Notes under the pieces: model-generated
What the model was told of the DNA's origin: nothing
Database searches by the model: none
What the model saw: only the letters and a program-made list of their open reading frames with translations
Position numbers and translations under genes: made by a program
Shown here: positions 22,901-30,542 of the stretch, piece by piece
Numbering within the stretch: position 1 is the stretch's first letter
Layout: each line of letters begins with the position of its first letter
Assembly: GCA_014803435.1 (NCBI GenBank)
Contig: JACYFD010000003.1
Coordinates: 1 to 64,000, forward strand
Length of the DNA stretch: 64,000 bases
Source of the DNA: Cellulosimicrobium terreum
Lineage (GTDB): Bacteria > Actinomycetota > Actinomycetes > Actinomycetales > Cellulomonadaceae
Direction of reading: 5' to 3'

Positions 22901-24987
22901 GCCCGGTAGAAGCCGTTGCTCGGGTCGAAGATCCCCGGCAGGACCCGGTTGATGTCGACGATGTCGTCGCGGTTCTCGCCCGTGAGGTCGAGCGAGTACA
23001 GCCTGCCCTGGTTCCACTCCCCCAGGAACGCCTTGCCGTCCCAGTACTCGGGCCACTTCACGTCGGAGTCGAGCTCCGGGTCGTACTGGTAGACAGGCCC
23101 GCCCATGGGCGCCCCGCCGCCACCGATCTCCGGGAAGTCCGGGTTGCCGGCGTAGTTGTACCAGACCTCGGCCTCGATGGCGGGCGGCAGCTGCGACATG
23201 CCGGTGTTGTTCGGCGAGTCGTTGACCTGGCCGGCACCGCAGTCGTACGCCGAGCCCGACTGGCCCGTGGCGAAGTTGTAGTCGATGTAGTTGGTGTTGG
23301 CGCCCGTGCAGTACGGCCAGCCGTAGAAGCCCGGCTCGCTCACCACGTTCCACTCGACCGTGTTGCCCGGGCCGCGCGACGGGCTCGACGACCCGGCGTC
23401 AGGACCGTAGTCACCCACGAGGACGTTCCCCGAGTACGGGTCGATCCCGACCCGGAACGGGTTGCGGAAACCCATCGCGTAGATCTCGGGACGGGTCTCG
23501 TCGGCCGCGTCGGCCGCCTCGTCGAAGAGGTTGCCCTCGGGGACGGTGTAGGTCCCGTCGTCCTCCGGGTGGATACGCAGCACCTTGCCGCGCAGGTCGT
23601 TGGTGTTGGCCGACGACCGCTGGGCGTCGTAGTCCTGGCGTCCCGCGCGCTCGTCGATCGGCGCGTAGCCGCTCGACTCGAACGGGTTCGTGTTGTCACC
23701 CGTGACGAGAACCAGGTTGCCCTCCTCGTCGAAGACCATGTCGCCGCCCGCGTGGCAGCACGTGTTGCGCTGCGTCGTGACCGTGAGGATCTTCTGCTCG
23801 GTGGCCTGGTCGATGGTGCCCGCGTCGGCGTCGAAGACGTACCGGGAGATCCGGTTGTGCGGACCGTCGGTGCCGGTCGCGGACGGAGCCCAGTACGCGT
23901 AGACCCAGCCGTTCTCCCCGAAGTCCGGGTCGAGGACGAGGCCGAGGAGTCCGTCCTCGTTCGCGGTCGTCACCGGGAGCGTCGTGGCCGTGTGCGTCGT
24001 GCTCGTCTCCGGGTCGATGACGCGGATCCGGCCGTCACGCTCGGCGTAGAAGACCGCGCCGTCGGGCGCCACGTCGAGCATCATCGGGTTCTGCGTGTCG
24101 GTGTCGAGCGGGATCTGCTCGTAGCTCGAGGTCTGCGACGCGGTGCAGTCGGAGTCGACGACGCCCGCGGCGGTCTGGATCCCGCCGAGCAGGTGCTGCA
24201 GGAAGTCCGGCTCCGCGAACGACTCGTCGGTGTGCCCGCCACCGGTGTACCAGGACCGGCCGCCGTCGTACACCTGGCACCAGGCCGTCGGGTGGTCGGC
24301 ACCCATCGCGCCGCTGCCCGCGTCGTACGAGGTCTCGTCGAGGCTCGCGAGCACGTGCACGGTGTCGCGCGGGTTGGTCCGGAAGTTGTACCACTCGTCG
24401 AAGCGGTCCCAGCGGGCCGGCAGGTGCGCCGTCGACTCGTGCACGTGGTCCTCGACCTTGACGGTCGCGTCCTGGTTCTGCGGGTGGGCGCTGAAGTACG
24501 CGCCGACGAGCTCGCCGTACCAGGGCCAGTCGTACTCGGTGTCGGACGCCGCGTGGATGCCCGCGTACCCTCCGCCGCCCTGGACGTACCGCTCGAACGC
24601 GGCCTGCTGGTCCTCTCCGAGCACGTCGCCCGTCGTGGACAGGAACACCACGGCCTCGTACTGGCCCAGGTTCTCGTCGGTGAAGGCGCCACCGTCCTCG
24701 GTGGCGGTCACCGTGAAGCCGTTGTCCTCACCGAGCTGCTCGATCGCCGAGATGCCTGCGGGGATCGAGCCGTGGCGGAAGCCGGCGGTCTTGCTGAACA
24801 CGAGCACGTCGAACGGCTCCGTGTCGGCTGCGGCGACATCGGCCGCGGGAAGTGGTGCTGCGGGGGCGGGGGCCGCTGAGGCCGATACCGCCGTCCCCAG
24901 GGTCAGTGGGAGAGCAACCGCTGCAGCGGCTGCCGCCGCTACCGAGCGCCGGACGGCGCGCGGTGCTCTCGAGAGCACGTTTCTCAC
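19951..24987 (-). CDS. Giant secreted ThuA + sugar-dehydrogenase beta-propeller multidomain protein (2)
   Basis: A 1,678-aa paralogue of the 1,864-aa protein. Rough order: signal peptide (1-39); ThuA-like domain (57-279) with FSKTAGFRHGSIPAG, GIHAASDTEYDW and DEWYNF; propeller (287-734) with CCHAGGDMVFDEEGNL, NDLRGKVLRIHPEDDG and FGPDGAMYVVDWGQG; PKD (736-816); Ig-like segment with DSHAHPMD (820-930); CBM6-like (930-1065); second PKD (1073-1153); two concanavalin-like modules (1175-1366, 1381-1579); C-terminal RCMAGKAFVAV domain (1588-1678). Compared with the first copy it has a second PKD in place of an Ig domain and one concanavalin module fewer. The GTG at 24985-24987 is chosen because AGGAG lies 5 nt ahead and a basic, hydrophobic signal follows. 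The ORF continues open to 26304 only as a shadow of the oxidoreductase gene. Confidence 0.85.
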   Translation of the reverse strand: MRNVLSRAPRAVRRSVAAAAAAAVALPLTLGTAVSASAAPAPAAPLPAADVAAADTEPFDVLVFSKTAGFRHGSIPAGISAIEQLGEDNGFTVTATEDGGAFTDENLGQYEAVVFLSTTGDVLGEDQQAAFERYVQGGGGYAGIHAASDTEYDWPWYGELVGAYFSAHPQNQDATVKVEDHVHESTAHLPARWDRFDEWYNFRTNPRDTVHVLASLDETSYDAGSGAMGADHPTAWCQVYDGGRSWYTGGGHTDESFAEPDFLQHLLGGIQTAAGVVDSDCTASQTSSYEQIPLDTDTQNPMMLDVAPDGAVFYAERDGRIRVIDPETSTTHTATTLPVTTANEDGLLGLVLDPDFGENGWVYAYWAPSATGTDGPHNRISRYVFDADAGTIDQATEQKILTVTTQRNTCCHAGGDMVFDEEGNLVLVTGDNTNPFESSGYAPIDERAGRQDYDAQRSSANTNDLRGKVLRIHPEDDGTYTVPEGNLFDEAADAADETRPEIYAMGFRNPFRVGIDPYSGNVLVGDYGPDAGSSSPSRGPGNTVEWNVVSEPGFYGWPYCTGANTNYIDYNFATGQSGSAYDCGAGQVNDSPNNTGMSQLPPAIEAEVWYNYAGNPDFPEIGGGGAPMGGPVYQYDPELDSDVKWPEYWDGKAFLGEWNQGRLYSLDLTGENRDDIVDINRVLPGIFDPSNGFYRAMDFDFGPDGAMYVVDWGQGFGGDNDTSGIYKVGYVQGDPTPIARASADVTSGHAPLTVQFSSEGTRHPSGEEMSLQWTFGDGSAPSTEANPVHVYTENGAYTAQLTATDAAGQVGVANVPIVVGNEAPTISITFPDNGGFFQWGDQVRYEIEVDDPDGEIDCSQVELSTSLGHDSHAHPMDVLEGCEGSFQTLRDEGHGIESNIFWVIEASYTDDGGEVGSPLSANDLQVLQPKLLQAEFFTSTGRLEGSTSAGDPGVQRETTADTAGGGQNIGYIEADDWWAYDPISLYMIDTITLRAASPDGGGPISIRWDAPDGPEIGSVDVPATGDWQVYTDVTAELHDVPAGSGTLYFVQTAGQSNVNWLEFDGRGVTDNERPTIDTFEVTPTDGTAPLEVTATISATDPEDEEVTYSWDAGLGDGFEDGTDTFTVTYDQPGTYRLQVRATDERGAYADDYETVTVESPDTEPTQCFSGRSDDFTGAELDESRWTVQNRDQNLVVSDGELVIPTTATDFYGTDNTTVPNLVLQDLPDGPFTATAKVTLPARQQYQQAGLVIWEDQDNYAKMVIQGRSAAADPATRIFQFIREEAAVPNEVGDSNTASLGADYPDTVYVRFVSDGESLQAAYSADGTDFTTMPQTKSIADLEDAKVGLVALKGNGTASPVLDARFDWFTITPDDTAEAPGPDDEFDGDSLDACRWDVVREDTSGYRVADGALQIDTTPTDIYGDANTDVPNIVLQDQPEGDEWTVETVVDGSSFDRQYQQGGLIVYGDDDNYVKLDFVADNAAGSAESLRIELRSEVGAVVQDPQPQAGNLTGDVWHLRLSRSGDSFTGAYSADGETWTTFQQSVTNAALGDARVGLFALGASATTTATASFDHFRVVGDDPEPEPLDVTVTVETRCMAGKAFVAVRAANGDEVPLAVTLETAFGSKSFADVAPGASAYQSFASRAVELAAGSVTVTATDADGREFSETAEHAAKSCA

Positions 24988-25073
24988 AAGGTCTCCTCGT
25001 CGAGATGGGAACTGTGCTGCGCTCCGCCGGGTGCGACGTCGTCGGCCTTCCGTGCCGTCCCGGACGTGTCGGC

Positions 25074-25085
25074 GGGTCATGACCC
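25074..25085. promoter_or_regulatory. Perfect 12-bp palindrome upstream of giant gene 2
   Basis: GGGTCATGACCC lies 87 bp upstream of the GTG start, inside the 218-bp gap between the oxidoreductase and the 1,678-aa gene. It could be an operator. No bound regulator can be named. Confidence 0.3.
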
Positions 25086-25168
25086 ACCGGTACCGCGGCC
25101 CGCTCGTCACGGCGGGCTCGTTCGTCCTCCTCCTTCCTGCTTCCTTGGTGCTTCGTCGCCGCGTCGGC

Positions 25169-25200
25169 GCGCGGCCCTCGCGTCGCTGCGAGGACCGCGC
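25169..25200 (-). terminator. Terminator after oxidoreductase 2
   Basis: A 13-bp stem with one mismatch (25169-25181 with 25188-25200) and a 6-nt loop lies 5 bp beyond the stop codon at 25206. GC-rich, no U-tract. Confidence 0.6.
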
Positions 25201-25205
25201 ACCGG

Positions 25206-26381
25206 CTACGGCTCGACCCAGCCGGCGCCCGACGCGGAGCTGCGCTCCACGGCGTCGAGCACACGCTGGACGGCGAGGCCGTCTGCGAAGGTCGGTGCGG
25301 GCTGCGTGCCAGCGGCGATCGCCTCCACGAGGTCCACCGCCTGGTGGGTGAAGGCGTGCTCGTACCCCAGCCCGTGGCCCGCCGGCCACCAGTGAGCGAT
25401 GTAGGCGTGCTCCGGCTCGGTGACGACGATCCGGCGGAAGCCGCCGAGTACGGCGTCCTCCTCGGCGTCGAAGAAGTGCAGGACGTTCATGTCCTCGAAG
25501 TCGAACGCGAGCGAGCCCTTCGACCCGTTGATCTCGATGCGGATCGCGTTCTTGCGCCCGTACGCGAACCGGGTCGCCTCGAACGTGCCGATGCCGCCGC
25601 CGGACATGCGCGCGAGGAACACCGCGGCGTCGTCCACCGTGACCGGGCCGCGCTCGGCGCCGCCCTGACCGGACAGCCCGGCGAAGTCCGTGGCGACCGG
25701 TCGCTCCGTCACGAACGTCTCGAGGTGGCCGGCGACGCTCGTGACCCGCTCGCCCGTGATGAACTGCGCGAGGTCGATGACGTGCGCGCCGATGTCGCCC
25801 AGCGCGCCGCTCCCGGCCTTCGACTTGTCGAGCCGCCACGAGAGCGGGGCGTTCTCGTCGGCGATCCAGTCCTGGAGGTACTGGGCGCGGACGTGACGCA
25901 CGGTCCCGATGCGACCGTCGGCGACGAGCTTGTGGGCGAGCTGGATGGCCGGCACGCGACGGTAGGTGAAGCCCACCATCGCGACCTGCCCGCGCGCCGC
26001 CGCGGCCTGCGCCGCCGCGACCATCTTCTCCGCCTCGGCGACCGTGTTGGCGAGCGGCTTCTCGCACAGGACGTGCTTGCCCGCCTCGAGCGCGGCGATC
26101 GCGATCTCGGCGTGGGTGTCGCCCGGGGTGCACACGTCGACGAGGTCGACGTCGTCGCGCGCGACGAGCGCCTCCCAGCTGGTCTCGGTCGACTCCCAGC
26201 CGAGCCGGTGCGCCGCGGCCTCGACCGCGTCCTTCCTCCGGCCACCCAGGACCCGCATCCGCGGCTCGAGGGGAAGGTCGAAGAACCGGGGTGCGGTCCG
26301 CCATGCCTGGGAGTGCGCCGCCCCCATGAACGAGTACCCGACCATACCGACGCCGAGCTGAGCGCCGTTGCTACCTGACAT
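25206..26381 (-). CDS. Gfo/Idh/MocA family sugar oxidoreductase (system 2)
   Basis: A 391-aa NAD(P)-dependent oxidoreductase. Rossmann motif VGMVGYSFMGAAHSQAW (residues 11-27), then CEKPLANTVAEAEKM and the C-terminal GDIGAHVIDLAQF segment. The SYSFMG-type nucleotide loop and long C-terminal domain are like those of actinobacterial homologues next to ribose-type importers. It is expected to oxidise or reduce a sugar ring hydroxyl in the cytoplasm after import by system 2. ATG at 26379-26381 with AAGGA 6 nt ahead. It follows the binding-protein gene on the same strand after a terminator-like hairpin, so it may be read by partial read-through or a separate promoter. Confidence 0.85.
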   Translation of the reverse strand: MSGSNGAQLGVGMVGYSFMGAAHSQAWRTAPRFFDLPLEPRMRVLGGRRKDAVEAAAHRLGWESTETSWEALVARDDVDLVDVCTPGDTHAEIAIAALEAGKHVLCEKPLANTVAEAEKMVAAAQAAAARGQVAMVGFTYRRVPAIQLAHKLVADGRIGTVRHVRAQYLQDWIADENAPLSWRLDKSKAGSGALGDIGAHVIDLAQFITGERVTSVAGHLETFVTERPVATDFAGLSGQGGAERGPVTVDDAAVFLARMSGGGIGTFEATRFAYGRKNAIRIEINGSKGSLAFDFEDMNVLHFFDAEEDAVLGGFRRIVVTEPEHAYIAHWWPAGHGLGYEHAFTHQAVDLVEAIAAGTQPAPTFADGLAVQRVLDAVERSSASGAGWVEP

Positions 26382-26410
26382 GACGTTCCTTCCGTGCTCG
26401 TCACGGGCAC

Positions 26411-26456
26411 GCGCCCACGGTCCGACCGGGCTCTCACCCGGGCGGACCGTGGGCGC
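26411..26456 (-). terminator. Hairpin after binding-protein gene 2
   Basis: A 14-bp perfect outer stem (26411-26424 with 26443-26456) encloses a smaller ACCGGG/CCCGG pairing. It lies 29 bp after the stop codon at 26486. Likely terminator or partial terminator between importer 2 and the oxidoreductase. Confidence 0.65.
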
Positions 26457-26485
26457 GGTCCGCGTGCTGCTGTCCGCCTAGACGC

Positions 26486-27553
26486 TCAGGACTGGAACGC
26501 GGTGGGCAGGTACTGCTCGACGTTGTCCGCGGTGACGACCGGGGCGAAGAGCTGGACGGTACGCGGCACGCCGGACGAGGCGAGGTCGCTCATGTTCTTC
26601 TCGTGCGCGACGAGACGGGCGAGCTTGATGCCGTCCGCGGCCTGGGTCGACGGGTAGACGACCGTCGCCTGGAGGACCGAGTCCCCGGCCTGGATGTGCT
26701 CCATGACCTGCTGCGAGCCGGCGCCGCCGACCATGAAGAACTCGTCGCGGCCCGCGTTCTCGATCGCGGAGAGCACGCCGACGCCCTGGTCGTCGTCGTG
26801 GTTCCAGATGGCGTCGATCTGCGGCGCGGCCTGGAGCAGGTTGGCCGTGGCGGACTCGCCACCCTGGACCGTGAAGTCCGCCGCGACGCGGTTGTCGACG
26901 TCGAGACCGCAGTCGCCGAGCGCGTCCTCGAAGCCCTGGCTGCGGTCCTGCGTGAGCGGGAGGGAGTCGATGCCGGCGATCTCCGCGACGACCGCGTCGG
27001 GGTTGTCCCCGAGCTGCTCGCAGATGTACTGCCCGGCGCTGACGCCCATGCCGTAGTTGTCGCCGAGGACCGTGGTGCGCGCGGCGAACGGGCTCGAGAA
27101 CTCGCGGTCGACGTTGATGACCGGGATCCCGGCCTCCATCGCCTTGGTCGCGACCTCGGTGAGCGCGGCACCGTCGAACGGCAGGAGCACGATCGCGTCG
27201 ACGCCGTCGTTGATGAAGCCCTCGATCTGGCTGATCTGGACGTTGACGTCGTTCGTGCCGTCGGCGACGCGGAGCTCGACGTCCTCGTACTCCGCGGCCT
27301 CGGCCTCCGCGGCGGTCGTGATGGCGCCCATCCAGCCGTGGTCGGCCGCCGGTGCCGAGAAGCCGATGACGAGGTCGTCGCCCGGCGCGTCGTTGTCGGA
27401 GACGGCCTGGTTGGTGCCGCCGCCACCGTCGCCTTCCGCGGTGTCCTCGTCGGCCGGGGTGTTCGAGGTACATGCCGTGGCGATCAGGGCGATCGACGCG
27501 GCGGACACCGTCGCGAGGGTGATGCGGCGGCGGAGGGTGGTGCGTGCGGACAT
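26486..27553 (-). CDS. ABC sugar importer, substrate-binding lipoprotein (RbsB-like, system 2)
   Basis: A 355-aa lipoprotein with lipobox LIATAC (Cys near 28), a Gly/Asp-rich linker and a type I periplasmic-binding fold: VIGFSAPAADHGWMGAI, NVQISQIEGFINDGVDAIVLLP, GIPVINVDREF and IWNHDDDQGVGVL. The last motif is usual for ribose/xylose/galactofuranose-type binding proteins. GAAGGAGAT lies just before the ATG at 27551-27553. It is encoded after the ATPase and permease with a 109-bp gap. Confidence 0.88.
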   Translation of the reverse strand: MSARTTLRRRITLATVSAASIALIATACTSNTPADEDTAEGDGGGGTNQAVSDNDAPGDDLVIGFSAPAADHGWMGAITTAAEAEAAEYEDVELRVADGTNDVNVQISQIEGFINDGVDAIVLLPFDGAALTEVATKAMEAGIPVINVDREFSSPFAARTTVLGDNYGMGVSAGQYICEQLGDNPDAVVAEIAGIDSLPLTQDRSQGFEDALGDCGLDVDNRVAADFTVQGGESATANLLQAAPQIDAIWNHDDDQGVGVLSAIENAGRDEFFMVGGAGSQQVMEHIQAGDSVLQATVVYPSTQAADGIKLARLVAHEKNMSDLASSGVPRTVQLFAPVVTADNVEQYLPTAFQS

Positions 27554-27600
27554 GAGATCTCCTTCGAAGCTGTCCGTGGAGGTGGAACCTCAGGGGAACT

Positions 27601-27652
27601 GTGAGTGGTGCGGTACTGCGGGTGGTGCGGGTGGGGCGGGTGGTGCGTGACC
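27601..27652. repeat. G-rich short direct repeats in the permease-SBP gap
   Basis: The plus strand carries several near copies of TGCGGGTGG within about 50 bp. On the transcribed strand this is C-rich. It may be slippage-prone filler or may affect read-through between the permease and binding-protein genes. No function is assigned. Confidence 0.35.
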
Positions 27653-27662
27653 GTGCGGCGCG

Positions 27663-28703
27663 CTAGGTCGTGCGCCGGGAGAGGCGCTGCTGGAGCAGCA
27701 CCGCGCCGACGATGATCGCGCCCTTGGCGATCTGCTGGACCGAGCTGTCGATGTTGTTGATGATGAAGACGTTGGTGAGCGTCGTGAAGATGAGGACGCC
27801 CAGGACCGTGCCGACGATCGTGCCCCGGCCTCCCGCGAGGAGCGTGCCGCCGACGACCACAGCGGCGATGGTGTCGAGCTCGAGGAGCAGGCCGTTGGTC
27901 GAGGAGCCCGCGCTCGTGCGGGCGAGGATCATGACGCCGGCGATGCCCGCGGTCAGCCCCGAGAGGGCGTAGACGTACACGAGATGACGCTTGACCTTGA
28001 TGCCCGCGAGGCGTGCAGCCTCGGCGTTGCCGCCGACGGCGACCGTTCGACGGCCGAACGTCGTGCGGTTGAACAGGAACCAGCCGAGCACGGCGACGAG
28101 CGCGAAGATCCACACGATCTTCGGCATCCCGAGGAGGTTGCCCCGGAAGACGTCGTTGAACGCGGCGACGTCGACGATCTGCGTGCGCTTCTGCGCGATG
28201 AGCTCGGCGAGGCCGCGTGCCGCGACGAGCATCGCGAGCGTCGCGATGAACGCGACGACCCGTCCGTAGGCGATGATCAGGCCGTTCAGGAACCCGGCGG
28301 CGATGCCGACGACGAGCGCGCAGATGACCATGACGACCCACCCGTACGACTGGGTCGCGAGCGTCGTCGCCCACACGGAGGACAGTCCGAGCACGGAGCC
28401 GACCGACAGGTCGATGCCGCCCGTCGTGATGACGAACGTCATCCCGATGGCCACGACGCCCGTGACCGACCCGAGGCTGAGGATCGTCATGAGGTTGCTG
28501 ACGCTCAGGAACCGCTCGCCGCCCGTGGCGAAGCCCACGACGCACAGGAGCAGCAGGGCGACGACGAGGCCGATGTTGCGACCCGCCGCCCCCGACATGA
28601 ACCCGGCCTTCCGGCGATCGCTCCCGGTCTTCTCGACCCTGGCCGACTCATCGGCGTCCGGCTTGTCCGTCGGCACCGATGCCGACACCTGCTGCTCGCT
28701 CAC
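27663..28703 (-). CDS. ABC sugar importer permease (RbsC-like, system 2)
   Basis: A 346-aa polytopic membrane protein. After a 40-residue cytoplasmic N-terminal tail come about ten hydrophobic segments, with TTGGIDLSVGSVLGL, AVGGNAEAARLAGI and VVVGGTLLAGGRGT, the signatures of ribose-type permeases. It is the only permease of system 2, so it would work as a homodimer, in contrast to system 1. GTG start (28701-28703) overlaps the ATPase stop by GTGA. Confidence 0.88.
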   Translation of the reverse strand: MSEQQVSASVPTDKPDADESARVEKTGSDRRKAGFMSGAAGRNIGLVVALLLLCVVGFATGGERFLSVSNLMTILSLGSVTGVVAIGMTFVITTGGIDLSVGSVLGLSSVWATTLATQSYGWVVMVICALVVGIAAGFLNGLIIAYGRVVAFIATLAMLVAARGLAELIAQKRTQIVDVAAFNDVFRGNLLGMPKIVWIFALVAVLGWFLFNRTTFGRRTVAVGGNAEAARLAGIKVKRHLVYVYALSGLTAGIAGVMILARTSAGSSTNGLLLELDTIAAVVVGGTLLAGGRGTIVGTVLGVLIFTTLTNVFIINNIDSSVQQIAKGAIIVGAVLLQQRLSRRTT

Positions 28704-30220
28704 GCGACACTTCCTTCCATGACCATGTCGAGCACCTGGTGCTCGTCGATGGAGCTCGTGGGCCCCTCGTGCACGATGCGGCCCTCGGAGACGACGAGGA
28801 CGCGGTCGGCGAGGCCGAGGACTTCGGGGATCTCGCTGGAGACGACGACGACGGCGGCGCCCTCGTCGGCCAGCCTGCGGATGAGGGCGTAGATCTCTGC
28901 GCGCGCGCCGACGTCCACGCCGCGCGTGGGCTCGTCGAGGAGCAGGACGCGGCAGCCGTGGACGAGCCAGCGGGCAAGCATCGCCTTCTGCTGGTTGCCT
29001 CCGGACAGGGTTCGGATGGCGCGGTCGACGCCGGCGGGGCGCAGCTCGAGCGAGTCGGCCTGCTCCTTGGCCGCCTTCCGCTCGGCGCTCTCGTCGAGGA
29101 GGCCGCCACGGGCGAACCGGGCGAACGTCGAGAGGGTGATGTTGCGGTAGACCGGCTCGTCGAGGAGCAGGCCCTGGCTCTTGCGCTCCTCGGGAGCGAG
29201 TCCGATCCCGGCATCCACCGCCGAGGCCACGGACCCGGCGCGCAGCCTCTTCGCATCGACGGTGACGGTGCCCGCCGTCGCGCGACGCGCCCCGTAGATC
29301 GTCTCGATGATCTCCGAGCGTCCGGCCCCGACGAGGCCCGCGAGCCCGACGATCTCTCCCGCCCGTACCTGGAGGTTCACGTCCGTGAACGTGCCGCGCA
29401 GGCTGAGCCCCGCGACGTCGAGCACGACGGACGCGTCGTCGGCGAGCTCGGACGAGTCGGGGAAGACGTATTCGACGGAGCGTCCCGTCATGAGGGTGAT
29501 GAGCTTCTGCGTCGGAGTCTCGGAGACGGGAAGGTTCTGCGCGACGGTGCGGCCGTCCTTGAGGACGGTGATGCGGTCCCCGATCTCTCGGATCTCGTCG
29601 AGCCGGTGCGAGATGTAGACGACCGCGACACCCGCCTTCGTCAGCTCCTTGACGACGCGGAAGAGGTTCGCGACCTCCTCGGAGTCGAGCACCGCGGACG
29701 GCTCGTCCATGACGATGACGCGCGCGTCGTGAGACAGCGCCCGCGCCATCGAGACGATCTGCTTCCCGGCCGCCGACAGGTTCCCGACCTCCTGGTTGGG
29801 CGAGACCTCCGAGTGGCCGAGCCGCTTGAGGATGTCCCGCGTGCTGCGCACCGCCTCGCGGCGCTGCGAGAACCCGAGAGTCGCGAGCTCGTGACCGAGG
29901 TAGACGTTCTCCGCGACGGTGAGCCCGTCCACGACGTCGAGCTCCTGGTACATCGTCGCGACACCGTGCCGCAGCGCGGCGACGGGGTCGGAGATGCTGA
30001 TGGGCTCGCCGTCGAGGAGGATCTCGCCCTCGGTCGGCTGGTGGGCGCCGGCGAGCACCTTGATGAGCGTGGACTTGCCGGCGCCGTTCTGTCCGAGGAG
30101 GCAGTGGACCTCGCCGGGAAGGATCTCGAGGTCCACCCCGTCGAGCGCTCGCGCTCCGGGGAAGACCTTGACGATGCCCTGCATCTGCAGGAACGGCTGG
30201 GGGGGGTCTGCAATGACCAT
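28700..30220 (-). CDS. ABC sugar importer, tandem ATP-binding protein (RbsA-like, system 2)
   Basis: A 506-aa protein with two ATPase halves. First half: Walker A GQNGAGKST, signature LSAAGKQIVSMARAL, Walker B VIVMDEPSAVLD. Second half: degenerate loop GLVGAGRSE, signature LSGGNQQKAMLARWL, and LLLDEPTRGVDVGARAE. About the usual RbsA length. The ATG at 30218-30220 lies 7 nt behind a -10 box with no SD, so the transcript is probably leaderless. An ORF continues to 30256 but through that promoter. First gene of the importer-2 operon, divergent from the ROK repressor. Confidence 0.9.
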   Translation of the reverse strand: MVIADPPQPFLQMQGIVKVFPGARALDGVDLEILPGEVHCLLGQNGAGKSTLIKVLAGAHQPTEGEILLDGEPISISDPVAALRHGVATMYQELDVVDGLTVAENVYLGHELATLGFSQRREAVRSTRDILKRLGHSEVSPNQEVGNLSAAGKQIVSMARALSHDARVIVMDEPSAVLDSEEVANLFRVVKELTKAGVAVVYISHRLDEIREIGDRITVLKDGRTVAQNLPVSETPTQKLITLMTGRSVEYVFPDSSELADDASVVLDVAGLSLRGTFTDVNLQVRAGEIVGLAGLVGAGRSEIIETIYGARRATAGTVTVDAKRLRAGSVASAVDAGIGLAPEERKSQGLLLDEPVYRNITLSTFARFARGGLLDESAERKAAKEQADSLELRPAGVDRAIRTLSGGNQQKAMLARWLVHGCRVLLLDEPTRGVDVGARAEIYALIRRLADEGAAVVVVSSEIPEVLGLADRVLVVSEGRIVHEGPTSSIDEHQVLDMVMEGSVA

Positions 30221-30227
30221 GCCGCCG

Positions 30228-30263
30228 AACCTAGCCTGGCTTTTGACGGCCGTCAATCAGAAG
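30228..30263 (-). promoter_or_regulatory. Promoter and operator of importer operon 2
   Basis: Minus strand: TTGACG (30251-30256), 17 bp, TAGGTT (30228-30233), 7 nt, ATG. A 24-bp operator-like element (30240-30263; plus-strand ends CTTTTG and CAGAAG) covers the -35 and contains the perfect palindrome TTGACGGCCGTCAA (30243-30256). The spacing of operator, -35, -10 and start is the same, base for base, as at 17750-17785. Confidence 0.72.
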
Positions 30264-30464
30264 ATCGCTTGCTTTTGCTTCGTTACCTCTTCGTGACAGT
30301 CAAAAGTAACGAGTGAGGCGGCAGGCTCAGACACCTGCGCGGCGGGAGGGAGCACCCGGCGCGACGGGGAGGCCAGCGCCGTCCGGCCACGTCCCGTCCT
30401 CTTCGACGAGCTCTCCGGACTTTCGACGGCGCAGGGGTCGCCTTCTCGACAAAAGTTAGGGTAT

Positions 30465-30488
30465 CTTTTGGCGACCGTCAAGCAAAAG
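30465..30488. promoter_or_regulatory. Third copy of the 24-bp operator, before the ROK gene
   Basis: Arms CTTTTG and CAAAAG enclose 12 bp containing CCGTCAAG. The site is 20/24 identical to each of the other two copies. It lies 54 bp before the repressor start and just after a -10-like TAGGGT, a position suited to autorepression. Confidence 0.65.
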
Positions 30489-30542
30489 ACGCCGGTCCGC
30501 TCGTGGGAGCGGGACCGTTGACGAGAGGCTTCGTGATTCACT

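Larger units (their letters stand above)
30221..30542. other. Divergent control region between importer 2 and the ROK repressor
   Basis: This 322-bp region is non-coding and AT-richer than its surroundings. It holds the importer promoter and operator (30228-30263), a second 24-bp operator-like site (30465-30488) and between them a widely spaced CTTTTG (30272-30277) and CAAAAG (30301-30306) pair that may be two operator half-sites. A further minus-strand promoter-like pair, TTGACG (complement of 30476-30481), 17 bp, TAACTT (complement of 30453-30458), could start a longer importer transcript. A plus-strand TAGGGT (30457-30462) could serve the repressor gene. Confidence 0.6.

Noticed and set aside
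18922-24879. Plus-strand open frame of 1,985 codons opposite the second giant gene
   Set aside because: The frame is an antisense shadow caused by GC-rich third positions. Its product is Arg/Val/Asp-rich, has no recognisable domain, and the minus strand carries a clear multi-domain protein.
27601-27652. G-quadruplex regulatory element
   Set aside because: The G-runs are mostly of two to four bases with irregular spacing. In a 74% GC genome this is weak evidence, so it is listed only as a repeat.
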